Source: Stieleria varia (GTDB taxonomy: Bacteria; Planctomycetota; Planctomycetia; Pirellulales; Pirellulaceae). From it: a DNA stretch of 64,000 bases. Under the pieces are notes generated by a model. The model did no database searches and was not told where the DNA came from. It saw nothing but the letters and a program-made list of their open reading frames with translations. Both the position numbers and the translations under genes were made by a program. This document shows, in pieces, positions 18,007 through 26,262 of the stretch. The stretch spans positions 992,001 through 1,056,000 of the forward strand of contig NZ_CP151726.1 in NCBI RefSeq assembly GCF_038443385.1, in the 5' to 3' direction. How positions within the stretch are numbered: the stretch's first letter is position 1; each line of letters opens with the position of its first letter.

Positions 18007-20076
18007 CTAATTCGATTTCTGTTGGCTGTCTGTCAAATCCGGAAGATCGAATTGCTCCAACGCGACGCCGTGCGTTGGTGACCGCATCTTTCGAAATTCC
18101 ACGAGTCCCCGGATTCGTGATTGATCGGCCCCGGCCGACAGATCGCCATCGTTGACGGGTGCGAAAGGCCGGGTGATCGCTGGCTTGAGTTGTTGATGTT
18201 TCGGGATCGACTTTCCCGTCAAAAGTGTTCCGCGTTTCGGGCGATAGTATGCGTCAGCCGTCAAGCCGAGCATGGACGGGATCAGCTCGCTCTCACACAC
18301 GACATGGTATCCATTGAGCTGCGGATCATACTGGAGGTCCGGATGAATCATCGATTCGTAGTACTGCTCTCCCCAGCCGTGTTTCAGAATGTAGTACGAA
18401 TCCTCGTCGACTTGGAAGTGATGCACGGCGATCGCAAAATGGGAACGCATCCCCAGCACTCGCATTGGGTTGCCCTTGGCATCCGCATCGAAAGCCAACA
18501 TGACCGGGTTGCCCTTGGCAAGTGCTTCGTTCAAGCGATGCTTCACCGCCCGATAGGCGTTCGCATTCTGTCCATCACTAAATCTATATGTGCTTGTATA
18601 TGTTGCGTGTGCTTCGTTGAGGATGTCTTGATGAATCACACCATCGAGGTGATGAAACTGACTTGCGATCCTGGCGACATTGGCAAGATCGAATATTTCA
18701 CCCGTGACCGTCAGTTCCATGTCTTGTGCCCAGCCCAGGCTACGGTCTGCAACGTCCGTGATGGCGCGGGGCGAAACCGTGGAAGCAGGCGCTGACTGCT
18801 CGCCGTTGGTCCCTTGGATCGCAAGTCGAATCATCGCCAATGCGGTGTGACCACATTTTCCGTCCAAGTAATCCCAAGGGTCCCTGCTAACGACGGGTGA
18901 ATGATCGCTGCGTGGGTCGCGAGCCGATTCCAGGACTTGCGGCACGTTCGCGTCCAGCTTTCCGTCTTGGATCAGTTCCGCGGCACGCATCTCCGCCCGC
19001 ATCATCTGATCCTTTTGCTTTCCCTCAACGGTACGAAAGGGGTCCGCTCGATACTGAGCGGTGTAGTTGGCGAACATGTAAATGTATTCGCGGCCCGTGA
19101 CCGGATCGGATTCTGCTGCGGCCAAGACGGCTGCAAACTCGTCGTCCGTGATCAAGTTCTCGGAATCGGAGTCAGATTGCAGCGACTTGTGGATGGCGTG
19201 CAGCGTCGGATCCTCTCGCTGCAACACTTTGTCACGCAACTTGCTGAGCTTGGCCTGTCCATCACGGAGAGTGTCTTTATTCGACGGAGCAATCGGCGGG
19301 ACGAGGGAAACGATTCGGTCGAACTCGGCGAGAATAAGAATCCTTTGCAGCGGAGCGGTGTCTTTGAACTCCAGTGCTTGGATTACCGCTTGGATCAGGA
19401 CGTCGAGCTGATGGGAATCAAGTTGCGGAATTGAGGACTTCGACGAACGATGCCGGCCACGTGAATCGATCTCCGTGTACGCCAAATATTTGGAAAGGAA
19501 TTGAATGTGGTGAAAGCTCGGTCCTTCGTCGAGCATCCGCTGCGTAAATCGGCTTGGGAAATCGTGCGACTGGTTCGGTGCCGGAAAGTCATCGCTGGGA
19601 TCGATCTGGATTCGTTCAACACGCACATCCTCGGCCTGGGAGCCGAAGTCTGGAAAAACAATCACTTGCGTCTTCTGGTCACGAATGACGATCTGATTTT
19701 GGCCCAGCCCGCTGTAGTCACCGACCCAAACATCCTCGTTTTTCACTGGCCCCTGCACATCCCTGATCCGAATCGTCTTGGCAAAATGGCGTGCTCCATT
19801 GAGCCGGATCTGGAGCAGGAGTTCGTGATCCGTTTGGTCATGCACAAGGATCAGTTCATCGATCACTTGGCCGCCCTGAATGGTTGGCGCATTGTCAAAA
19901 TGGCCAAGAATTTTAAGAGTTGGTTGTTGCATCAATGCCTCGCCAAGCCGCGGTGTCAGCAGGATCGACACCATCCCCAAAAACACCGGAAAACGCAATG
20001 GAGAATGTCCGTGAAACTGCCGTAGAAAACGAAACGCGAGCGTTGGGCACAACTTGTGGATTGACGGCGTTTTCAT
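18007..20076 (-). CDS. Secreted papain-like/C39-like predicted cysteine peptidase
   Basis: 689 residues from the ATG at 20076, which starts a signal-like segment (FPVFLGMVSILLTPRLGEA). The N-terminal half (to about residue 350) has beta-type segments and then helical Gln/Asp-rich stretches, with no recognised domain. The C-terminal third has the order of papain-fold landmarks: KCGHTALAM (C408), MRSHFAIAVHHF (H546) and ILKHGWGEQYYE (565-572), the last resembling the NSWG motif of papain with His where Asn is expected. Peptidase activity is therefore inference. It is divergent from the STAND gene, sharing a 255-bp intergenic region. Confidence 0.65.
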   Translation of the reverse strand: MKTPSIHKLCPTLAFRFLRQFHGHSPLRFPVFLGMVSILLTPRLGEALMQQPTLKILGHFDNAPTIQGGQVIDELILVHDQTDHELLLQIRLNGARHFAKTIRIRDVQGPVKNEDVWVGDYSGLGQNQIVIRDQKTQVIVFPDFGSQAEDVRVERIQIDPSDDFPAPNQSHDFPSRFTQRMLDEGPSFHHIQFLSKYLAYTEIDSRGRHRSSKSSIPQLDSHQLDVLIQAVIQALEFKDTAPLQRILILAEFDRIVSLVPPIAPSNKDTLRDGQAKLSKLRDKVLQREDPTLHAIHKSLQSDSDSENLITDDEFAAVLAAAESDPVTGREYIYMFANYTAQYRADPFRTVEGKQKDQMMRAEMRAAELIQDGKLDANVPQVLESARDPRSDHSPVVSRDPWDYLDGKCGHTALAMIRLAIQGTNGEQSAPASTVSPRAITDVADRSLGWAQDMELTVTGEIFDLANVARIASQFHHLDGVIHQDILNEAHATYTSTYRFSDGQNANAYRAVKHRLNEALAKGNPVMLAFDADAKGNPMRVLGMRSHFAIAVHHFQVDEDSYYILKHGWGEQYYESMIHPDLQYDPQLNGYHVVCESELIPSMLGLTADAYYRPKRGTLLTGKSIPKHQQLKPAITRPFAPVNDGDLSAGADQSRIRGLVEFRKMRSPTHGVALEQFDLPDLTDSQQKSN

Positions 20077-20331
20077 GGCGGGGGCTCCATGGAAGCGTTC
20101 AGTGAAGCATAGAGAATCGCCAATGGCCGTTGACTTCTCCGTGATCGGATGATCACCCGTCGTATCGACTGGGTCACACAGTATCAACTGGGTCACACAT
20201 CGCATTCGACCCATCTATGATATCGATTCTAACGCCAGCAACGCAGCAGCATCTAGATTACGGAAGGCCAGGTCGTGAAAAATCATCGGATTAGAGCTAT
20301 ATTGCTTTTGGAAAATGGATTTGGATAGACC
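20077..20331. promoter_or_regulatory. Shared divergent promoter region
   Basis: 255 bp between the papain-like gene (minus) and the STAND gene (plus). It contains a tandem direct repeat at 20163-20199, and a TATATT box near 20297 that could be the -10 of the STAND promoter. GGATAG five bases before the ATG at 20332 may serve as its ribosome site. Confidence 0.45.
20163..20199. repeat. Two tandem copies of an 18-bp sequence, period 19
   Basis: TATCGACTGGGTCACACA at 20163-20180 and TATCAACTGGGTCACACA at 20182-20199 differ at one base. A period of 19-20 bp places both on nearly the same face of the helix, as expected for a regulator binding side by side. No regulator gene is adjacent. Confidence 0.6.
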
Positions 20332-23085
20332 ATGACTCGAATCTTTTTGTCGTGCGCATCGGGCGAGTACAAACCGATCCGTGTCATGCTTGCGGACGAC
20401 CTCCGCTCGGACGCGTACGAAGTACGGTCGCAAGAAGACCTCGCCGCACTCGGTGGAAAACTGCTCTCATTGATCGATGATCAAGTTCGGGAATGTAGCG
20501 GTGTGGTCCATCTGGTGGGAGTTTCCTCGGGTGAGACTCCCAAACCAAAAGAGGTCGAACAACTGCAGCGATCGTACCGCGACTTCGGTGGGGTGACGGG
20601 TCTTTCAGAGCAGCAGATTCAACGTCTCACGTACACGCAGTGGGAGGCCTGGTTGGCGATCTATCACAAGATTCCCTGCTTTGTATTCGTGGAGGAAGTC
20701 GCACTGGAGGCGACCTTGATTGAACCGCAATCCTCGCATTGGTCCGCGTTGCGAGAACACGGCCACCACTGGATTCCCTTCAGTGATCGCGAAGATTTGC
20801 GAACAAAAGCGATCACGAAACTGCATCGTTTCTTTGAGCGAACCATCCGGCAAAGTTCTGAAAGCCGTATCGAGAATCTTCCATATCCCTCGATCGATAC
20901 CCTTTTGAAGGGTCGTCAAGCAGATCTCGGGCAGCTTCAGGATCGGTTGGCACCGCAGCATTCGCGTACGGTCAGCTTGAGTTCGATTCACGGGCTTGGA
21001 GGGATCGGCAAGACTCGATTGGCGGTGGAGTATGCTTGGCGAAACGCTCAGCGGTATCGGGCTTTGCTGTTCGTGACCGCAGACACTCCGCAAGACTTCA
21101 CTCAAAACCTATCGGAGTTGGTGTCGCCGGATGTGCTGGACCTCCCCGACGCGTTTGCATCGGTGGATCAAAAAAAGCGGCTGGCTGCTGTCTTGAAGTG
21201 GCTCCGCGAAAATGAACGTTGGCTGCTGATCATCGACAATGTCGATACAGAGTCCGCGGCGCAGTTGGTCGAGAAGACGATCGGATCACTATGCAACGGT
21301 CATGTCTTGATCACTTCGCGAATCGCGACATGGAGCCCCGCGGTGCAAACCGTTGAGCTGTCTGTTTTGGACGAATCGGCGGGAACAGATTTCTTGCTCG
21401 CTCGAACAAGGCAACGGATCAGAAAGGGCGATGACGAGGAAATCGCGAGACGACTCGCCGGCGATCTCGGGGGACATGCTCTGGCGTTGGAACAAGCGGG
21501 GGCCTACATCGACGAGATGCAAATCAGTCTGGCGAGATACCGAGAACTTTGGTCGGACGGACATGACGATGTCCAAAACTGGCAAGATGAACGGGTCACG
21601 AACTACCCGCGATCGCTCTCGGCGTGCCTGCGTTTGAATCTCATGCATGTCGAACAAAACCATCCGCCTGCCAGGCAACTGATCGAACACCTTTCCTGGT
21701 TCGATGCGGAGCCGATCCCCAGCGGCGTGTTCGACAACTCACGCCAGGAGGCGGTATGGACCGAAGTGCTGTCGGACAAACGACTGTTTAAGGCGTTGGG
21801 CAGCTTGCGACGTTATTCACTGATCGGTCGGGACCGCAATGGCGCCGTTACGATGCACCGGCTTGTGCGTCAGTTCGCGCAGGAGCAGCAAAGTGATTCG
21901 ACGTCGCAGATACGGGGAACGCTGAAAGTCTTGCACCGAGCGGTTGCGTCCGCCGAGCTCGAATCAAGCGAAGAAATGGGTGACTTGATCCCGCACGTTG
22001 ATGCCACGTTGGAGTACGAAGACAAGATGCCTCTGGAGCCGGCGGTTGCCGCAGATATGTTGCAGATCGCCGGAAACTGGCTCGTTTTCAATGCGAACGA
22101 GTATCGGCGGGCTGCAGCAATGCTGGTCGCCTTTCAGCGACTATCCGCCGATCCGATGGTTGATGACCAAATGCGTTGCCGCGGTCTGCCGGCTTTGGCT
22201 AGCGTGTATTGGTATGACGCCGACTATGATCTGGCGCTCCGCATTGCACAGCAGGCACGTAAGATCTCGAAGAAGACAGACATCGACCCCAGGGTCTGCA
22301 TTCGAATAGCCGACATTCTCGGATGCCTTTACACCGACCTGGGCTACTTTCGCGCGAGTGAGTACGTGTTCGATGAGGGACTCGCGTTGTGCGACCAGCA
22401 TCTCTCGCCGACCGACCCGATTCGAGGTTTTTTGCTCAATGAAAAAGCCTGGTTGTATCGCGAAATGGGGCGGTACCAGGAAGCCGCGGCGATGTTCCAG
22501 GAAAGGCTGCAGGCAGATGAGATGATGCAGCAAGAATCCCAGGCCTTTGGAATCACGCACAACAACCTCGCCTATGTGTACGAGTCCTGGGGATGCTTGG
22601 ACCTCGCCAAAGAACACAACGACATCGCATTGCGTGTGATCTCGGCAACCATCGGAGAGGCCAACAAGTATTTTGCTCATGCGTTGAATGTGTGTGGCGA
22701 TATTCAACGAAAATCCGGTCAACTCCCGGCAGCAATTGATTCGCTGGAGCGTTCGCTGGAAATTCAGATGACCGAGATCGCTGATGTGCATCCCCACACC
22801 GCCATGGTTCACTGGAGCCTTGCAGAGACACATCTTGCACGAGCAGACTTGAGGCAAGCGGAACTGCATGCAAAGAACGCCTTGCGAATACGAGAGAGGA
22901 TACTCCCTGTCCCTCATCCGCAGATCGCAAGCTGTCTCGAGCAACTTGCACGCGTCGAACACACGTTTGATCGATCGGCCGAAAGTGAAAGACTATCGAA
23001 ACTTGCCCAAGAAATGCGGCAAAAACATAGGCATTTGGAGAAGACTCGACCCACGCAACGCAGAAAAGTCAAACCCGTTCATTGA
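20332..23085 (+). CDS. STAND (NB-ARC) NTPase with TIR/DUF4062-like N-terminus and TPR repeats
   Basis: 917 residues. Residues 1-170 (IFLSCASGEYKPIRVMLADD, VRSQEDLAALGG, VVHLVGV, LTYTQWEAWLAI) resemble the TIR/DUF4062-type sensor-effector domain of bacterial NLR-like proteins. Residues 190-560 are NB-ARC: P-loop GLGGIGKT 221-228, Walker B LLIIDNVD 298-305, HVLITSR 324-330, GHALALEQAGAYI, and a winged-helix MHRLVRQFAQE (MHD-like). From about 560 to 890 come TPR-type helical pairs (YQEAAAMFQERLQADEMM, AIDSLERSLEIQMTEIADVH). STAND proteins oligomerise on ligand recognition; anti-phage or signalling roles are known for relatives. Divergent from the papain-like gene. Confidence 0.85.
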   Translation: MTRIFLSCASGEYKPIRVMLADDLRSDAYEVRSQEDLAALGGKLLSLIDDQVRECSGVVHLVGVSSGETPKPKEVEQLQRSYRDFGGVTGLSEQQIQRLTYTQWEAWLAIYHKIPCFVFVEEVALEATLIEPQSSHWSALREHGHHWIPFSDREDLRTKAITKLHRFFERTIRQSSESRIENLPYPSIDTLLKGRQADLGQLQDRLAPQHSRTVSLSSIHGLGGIGKTRLAVEYAWRNAQRYRALLFVTADTPQDFTQNLSELVSPDVLDLPDAFASVDQKKRLAAVLKWLRENERWLLIIDNVDTESAAQLVEKTIGSLCNGHVLITSRIATWSPAVQTVELSVLDESAGTDFLLARTRQRIRKGDDEEIARRLAGDLGGHALALEQAGAYIDEMQISLARYRELWSDGHDDVQNWQDERVTNYPRSLSACLRLNLMHVEQNHPPARQLIEHLSWFDAEPIPSGVFDNSRQEAVWTEVLSDKRLFKALGSLRRYSLIGRDRNGAVTMHRLVRQFAQEQQSDSTSQIRGTLKVLHRAVASAELESSEEMGDLIPHVDATLEYEDKMPLEPAVAADMLQIAGNWLVFNANEYRRAAAMLVAFQRLSADPMVDDQMRCRGLPALASVYWYDADYDLALRIAQQARKISKKTDIDPRVCIRIADILGCLYTDLGYFRASEYVFDEGLALCDQHLSPTDPIRGFLLNEKAWLYREMGRYQEAAAMFQERLQADEMMQQESQAFGITHNNLAYVYESWGCLDLAKEHNDIALRVISATIGEANKYFAHALNVCGDIQRKSGQLPAAIDSLERSLEIQMTEIADVHPHTAMVHWSLAETHLARADLRQAELHAKNALRIRERILPVPHPQIASCLEQLARVEHTFDRSAESERLSKLAQEMRQKHRHLEKTRPTQRRKVKPVH

Positions 23086-23124
23086 GCAGCCGCTCGCTTC
23101 ACAGGCGTGGTCGTCGTCATTCAC

Positions 23125-23994
23125 TCAGTCATCAGCGGCGCACTGATTCAAGATCGTGTTGATGCGGGCATCAATACGCTGCGAGTCCTCATCAAAGAAA
23201 TGACCCAAATTCTCGTTGTCCAAAAAACTTTGAAACACCGTTTGATCAGTGATGTCCGGTCCCAGTCCCCGCGATTGCCGAAAACGATCCAGTCGTGCAG
23301 CATACTGATGAAGGCATTGTTCCAGAGACACAAACGATGGGGGCATGGTTTTGTCGAGGTAGACTTCTTGTAGCAACAGCAAACGTTCCAATTCCTCGAT
23401 CGGCCGGACGTGGTCATCGACTCGCAAGTCGACCGCTCGATCATTGCCACCGCCGTAGCCGCCTTTGGATCGCACGACGAGAAGCGAAGCTGATTGCTGG
23501 CCACGTTTTTCCCCTCCCGCTGCTTGTCCGGCTGCCAAAGCGTCGACGAGGCAGCGGGCAAACGCTTTTTCCTCCCCGATAGATTGTTTGAATTGGCTGG
23601 ACATTGCTGCCAAGGTTCCCTCGGCCAACATGTTTCCTTGGACGCTGAAGGATTCCTCGACGAGATGCCCCGCGATGGGAAAACACTTGGGACCGGTGTA
23701 GGACGCGGCGCACCCGTGATGATCCACGATGCCCAACTGACGGCTCTCCCTTTGGTCATCATCCTTCAGCAGAGTTTCGATACACTCGCTGGCCGTCAGT
23801 CCTTCACTCAAGAGCGAGAGGCCACGTCGTCCCATCCCAGGATCGCCACTCGCTTGTGTCGCGATGACACCCGCACCGGCTTGACCGTGAGGCACAATCG
23901 TTCCAACAGCAAAGAACTTTGATTGAACCGCGACCCCCCAAGACTCGCTGGAGGGATCATGGGCAACGATAGAGAAAGTGGTCAGAACACTCAT
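23125..23994 (-). CDS. DUF1028 family protein
   Basis: 289 residues. The opening TTFSIVAHDPSSESWGVAVQ and the stretch VPHGQAGAGVIATQASGDPG are characteristic of DUF1028 (PF06267), whose members have a predicted Ntn-hydrolase-like fold. NMLAEGTLAAMSSQF and the Gly-rich KGGYGGGNDRAVDLRVDDH complete the domain. The C-terminal 60 residues form a helical extension. Biochemical function is not established. The ATG at 23994 (MSVLTTF) begins the conserved core directly. The 3' end is 39 bp from the end of the convergent STAND gene. Confidence 0.85.
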   Translation of the reverse strand: MSVLTTFSIVAHDPSSESWGVAVQSKFFAVGTIVPHGQAGAGVIATQASGDPGMGRRGLSLLSEGLTASECIETLLKDDDQRESRQLGIVDHHGCAASYTGPKCFPIAGHLVEESFSVQGNMLAEGTLAAMSSQFKQSIGEEKAFARCLVDALAAGQAAGGEKRGQQSASLLVVRSKGGYGGGNDRAVDLRVDDHVRPIEELERLLLLQEVYLDKTMPPSFVSLEQCLHQYAARLDRFRQSRGLGPDITDQTVFQSFLDNENLGHFFDEDSQRIDARINTILNQCAADD

Positions 23995-24086
23995 CAATTC
24001 AATCACAGGAACAAAAGAGGCGCAAGTTCTCGATATTGCCGGAGTCGTATCGCACGGTCAGGGCGACAGGATAAACCAACAGGCTT

Positions 24087-24151
24087 CGTGGGGCAGGTTT
24101 TTAATCTGCCGAGCAACCGGCAGATCTGGCAGGTTGAAAACCCGCCCCACG
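24087..24151. repeat. Family A palindromic repeat, copy 2
   Basis: CGTGGGGCAGGTTT at the left end pairs with AAACCCGCCCCACG at the right end, with an inner CTGCC..GGCAG pairing. Same family as 11680-11736; here it lies in an intergenic gap upstream of the DUF1028 gene. Confidence 0.75.
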
Positions 24152-24217
24152 TTTCGGACACTCTTGCCACTCGGAACTTTTTGAACGTTTCTGCGACGTT
24201 CAACCGCTGACACATCT

Positions 24218-24595
24218 CTACGAACGCTTCACTTTGGGATTGATCAGGCAGTGAAATCCGACACAGGGCTCCTCGGGCACACGTTCGTCTTCTGCTGCCT
24301 GTAAAATCTCCTGGACTTGCTGCATCCTGGCCGGATCAAGCGCCGCAGAGATGACTCGCTGTTGACCATCCGGGCCCATCGCTACCGTCGTGATCACCGC
24401 GACCGTGTCGTCGTGCTGAAGCGCAGCGATGATGTGCTCGCCGACTTGCTGCGCCGGGTTCTTGATCGTCGTGATGAACTGCGCGATCTGCTTCTTTTGT
24501 TCGCCCGTCGGTGTGACTTGGACTCCTTGACCAGGTGATGTCGATTCGGGTGATGTTGATTCGGGAGGAGACGATTCGGGCGATGGCTCGGACAT
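24218..24595 (-). CDS. Small hypothetical protein with Ser/Pro-rich N-terminus
   Basis: 125 residues, no signal peptide. The first 25 residues are a repeated SPPESTSPE-type low-complexity segment. The rest (QIAQFITTIKNPAQQVGEHI, DDTVAVITTVAMGPDGQQRV, RMQQVQEILQAAEDERV) is a compact alpha/beta stretch ending in CVGFHCLINPKVKR. Not recognised. Starts at ATG 24595, 46 bp after the pseudogene on the same strand. Confidence 0.65.
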   Translation of the reverse strand: MSEPSPESSPPESTSPESTSPGQGVQVTPTGEQKKQIAQFITTIKNPAQQVGEHIIAALQHDDTVAVITTVAMGPDGQQRVISAALDPARMQQVQEILQAAEDERVPEEPCVGFHCLINPKVKRS

Positions 24596-24641
24596 GCTGT
24601 GTTCGTTGTGCTGGAATGAATTGAAAGTGAGAAACCGAATC

Positions 24642-24952
24642 CTAAATGATTTCAGACTCGGGGAAACCAGATGCCCGCCACGTGTCGCGCAATTGGTCGG
24701 GGGTCAAAGTTTGAATCCTGCCAAAACCCGCGACCAAATGGGCTTCGATGACAGGCAGTCGGTAAAACGCGAAATCGCCGAAGTCGGCATACATCGCCGC
24801 CGCAGGACGATCGTCGTCGCATCGATCGGTGCCACCGTGACCAGCGAAACATACGGCACGACACGTGGTGGATCGGACGACGAAAGTATCGTCCCCAAAC
24901 TTGCGCGGCGGGCATCAAGGATCAATTGACGGGCGGTGCTGTTGTCGGCCAT
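24642..24952 (-). pseudogene. HugZ-like/pyridoxamine-phosphate-oxidase-fold gene with internal deletion
   Basis: The first 50 codons from ATG 24952 (TARQLILDARRASLGTILSS, PYVSLVTVAPIDATTIVL) match the N-terminus of HugZ-family split-barrel flavin/heme proteins. After about 24800 that frame loses sense, while a frame shifted by one base from 24794 to 24642 encodes GDFAFYRLPVIEAHLVAGFG, the conserved C-terminal end of the same family. The middle of the barrel (roughly 60 residues) is missing. The simplest explanation is an internal deletion that also changed frame. Confidence 0.65.
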
Positions 24953-25118
24953 CGACGCACTTGTTTGGGGGAATCACGAAACGTTAATGCTATCAAACTT
25001 GATGATAGCGTATGCCCACGATCGACGTTGATGCCAGCGAGGTTCCTCCAGTATAGGAGTCACACGGCGGTGCAAAGTTGCGCCTCCGCCGAATACCCAA
25101 CCAGCGAGACAGCCGCCC

Positions 25119-25922
25119 GTGTTCAAAAAACTCAAGCAAATCCGACGCCAGCGTCGCGAGCAACGTCGGTACCAAAAAATGGGCCAACCCAGCGGTTATC
25201 CGGCAGACATGCAGCGAGACGTGGTGGACACGATCATCGGCGTCCGTGACTTTACGATGACGTCGCCCGAGCGTTTGCACGGTTTGTGCGAAGCCGTTCG
25301 CTACATCCATGATGTGGGCATCCAAGGCGACATCGTCGAATGCGGCGTTTGGCGAGGTGGCAGCATGATGGCGGTGGCTAAAATGTTGAGTCAGTTCGGG
25401 GACACCGATCGGGAGCTGCATCTCTACGACACCTTCAGCGGCATGAGCGAGCCGACGGAAATGGACGTCGCGATCACGGGTGAACAAGCCGAACACTTGC
25501 TGGCAATCGAGTCACGTGAAGACGCCAAGAGCGTTTGGTGCGTTTCGGGATTGGACGAAGTTCGCAGTCATATGCAGACCACGACGTATCCCCAACATCG
25601 CATTCACTATCACGTCGGCAAAGTCGAAGAAACGATCCCCGAAGGTGCCCCAGAAAAGATCGCCCTGCTGCGTCTGGACACCGACTGGTACGAGTCGACG
25701 CGTCATGAAATGGAGCACTTGTTCCCAAGGCTTGCCGACGGCGGTGTCTTGATCGTCGACGACTACGGCCATTGGGAAGGCGCCCGACGTGCAGTCGACG
25801 AGTACTTTGCCGAGCATGGAATCGGCATGATGCTGCACCGCCTGGACTACACCGGCCGCATCGGCATCCATCACGCCAGCGTCCAACGACGCGCACGCAA
25901 TTCGGCACGCGACGCGGCTTAG
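25119..25922 (+). CDS. TylF/MycF-family O-methyltransferase
   Basis: 267 residues. The domain follows TylF (PF05711): GDIVECGVWRGGSMMAVAKM (SAM loop), LHLYDTFSGMSEPTEMD (acidic end of strand 2 plus the metal-linked region), LLRLDTDWYESTRHEMEHLF and GGVLIVDDYGHWEGARRAVD with the metal-binding Asp pair. Family members methylate sugar hydroxyls of macrolides or glycans; the substrate here is unknown. Starts at GTG with a very basic N-terminus (KKLKQIRRQRREQRR). Next to another methyltransferase and a glycosyltransferase, suggesting glycan modification. Confidence 0.9.
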   Translation: MFKKLKQIRRQRREQRRYQKMGQPSGYPADMQRDVVDTIIGVRDFTMTSPERLHGLCEAVRYIHDVGIQGDIVECGVWRGGSMMAVAKMLSQFGDTDRELHLYDTFSGMSEPTEMDVAITGEQAEHLLAIESREDAKSVWCVSGLDEVRSHMQTTTYPQHRIHYHVGKVEETIPEGAPEKIALLRLDTDWYESTRHEMEHLFPRLADGGVLIVDDYGHWEGARRAVDEYFAEHGIGMMLHRLDYTGRIGIHHASVQRRARNSARDAA

Positions 25923-25947
25923 CCGCCACCAATTGAAACGAAAGTAT

Positions 25948-26024
25948 GGCTCCCCTCTCCCCCAAAAACTGAGGAGCCTAAGCGAGTCAGTTTTTGGGGG
26001 GAGAGGGGCTGGGGGTGAGGGGGC
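25948..26024. repeat. Family B hairpin repeat, copy 1
   Basis: Outer arms CTCCCCTCTCCCCC and GGGGGGAGAGGGG enclose a palindromic core (AAAAACTGA..GAGTCAGTTTTT), followed by the fixed tail CTGGGGGTGAGGGGG. Same family as 58071-58146 and 58242-58320. Adjacent to the stop of the TylF gene, it could also act as a terminator-like hairpin. Confidence 0.8.
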
Positions 26025-26262
26025 AAAGCCACTTGGTTTAAACAGCTAACCCCCTAAATCAAGACTGGACGATGCACTAGCGGTTTGATGATTGAAGAGA
26101 ACCGTAAGCTGCGTGGAGCGAACCGTGGGCCGCGAAAAATGGTCCGCGAAAAATGGTCCGCGAAGCATCGGGCATTGCGTATTGCCCGGCCGCTTACGCG
26201 TCGCGGCTCACCAAATTCAACTCGCTGCGAAACACAAACACATCACCTAGGAAATCACACCG
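26025..26262. other. Rest of the 340-bp intergenic gap, with a short tandem repeat and a family F half-site
   Basis: Two tandem copies of AAAATGGTCCGCG lie near 26138-26165. An inverted GTGAGCCGCGACGCGTAAGC-type sequence at 26185-26211 is a variant of the family F element found in frame at 49295. No gene seen. Confidence 0.55.
26185..26211 (-). repeat. Family F-like REP half-site (variant)
   Basis: Read on the minus strand it is GTGAGCCGCGACGCGTAAGC followed by GGCCGGG. It shares the GTGAGCCGC start and Gly/Arg-type GC-rich end with the unit repeated at 49295-49420. Confidence 0.5.
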
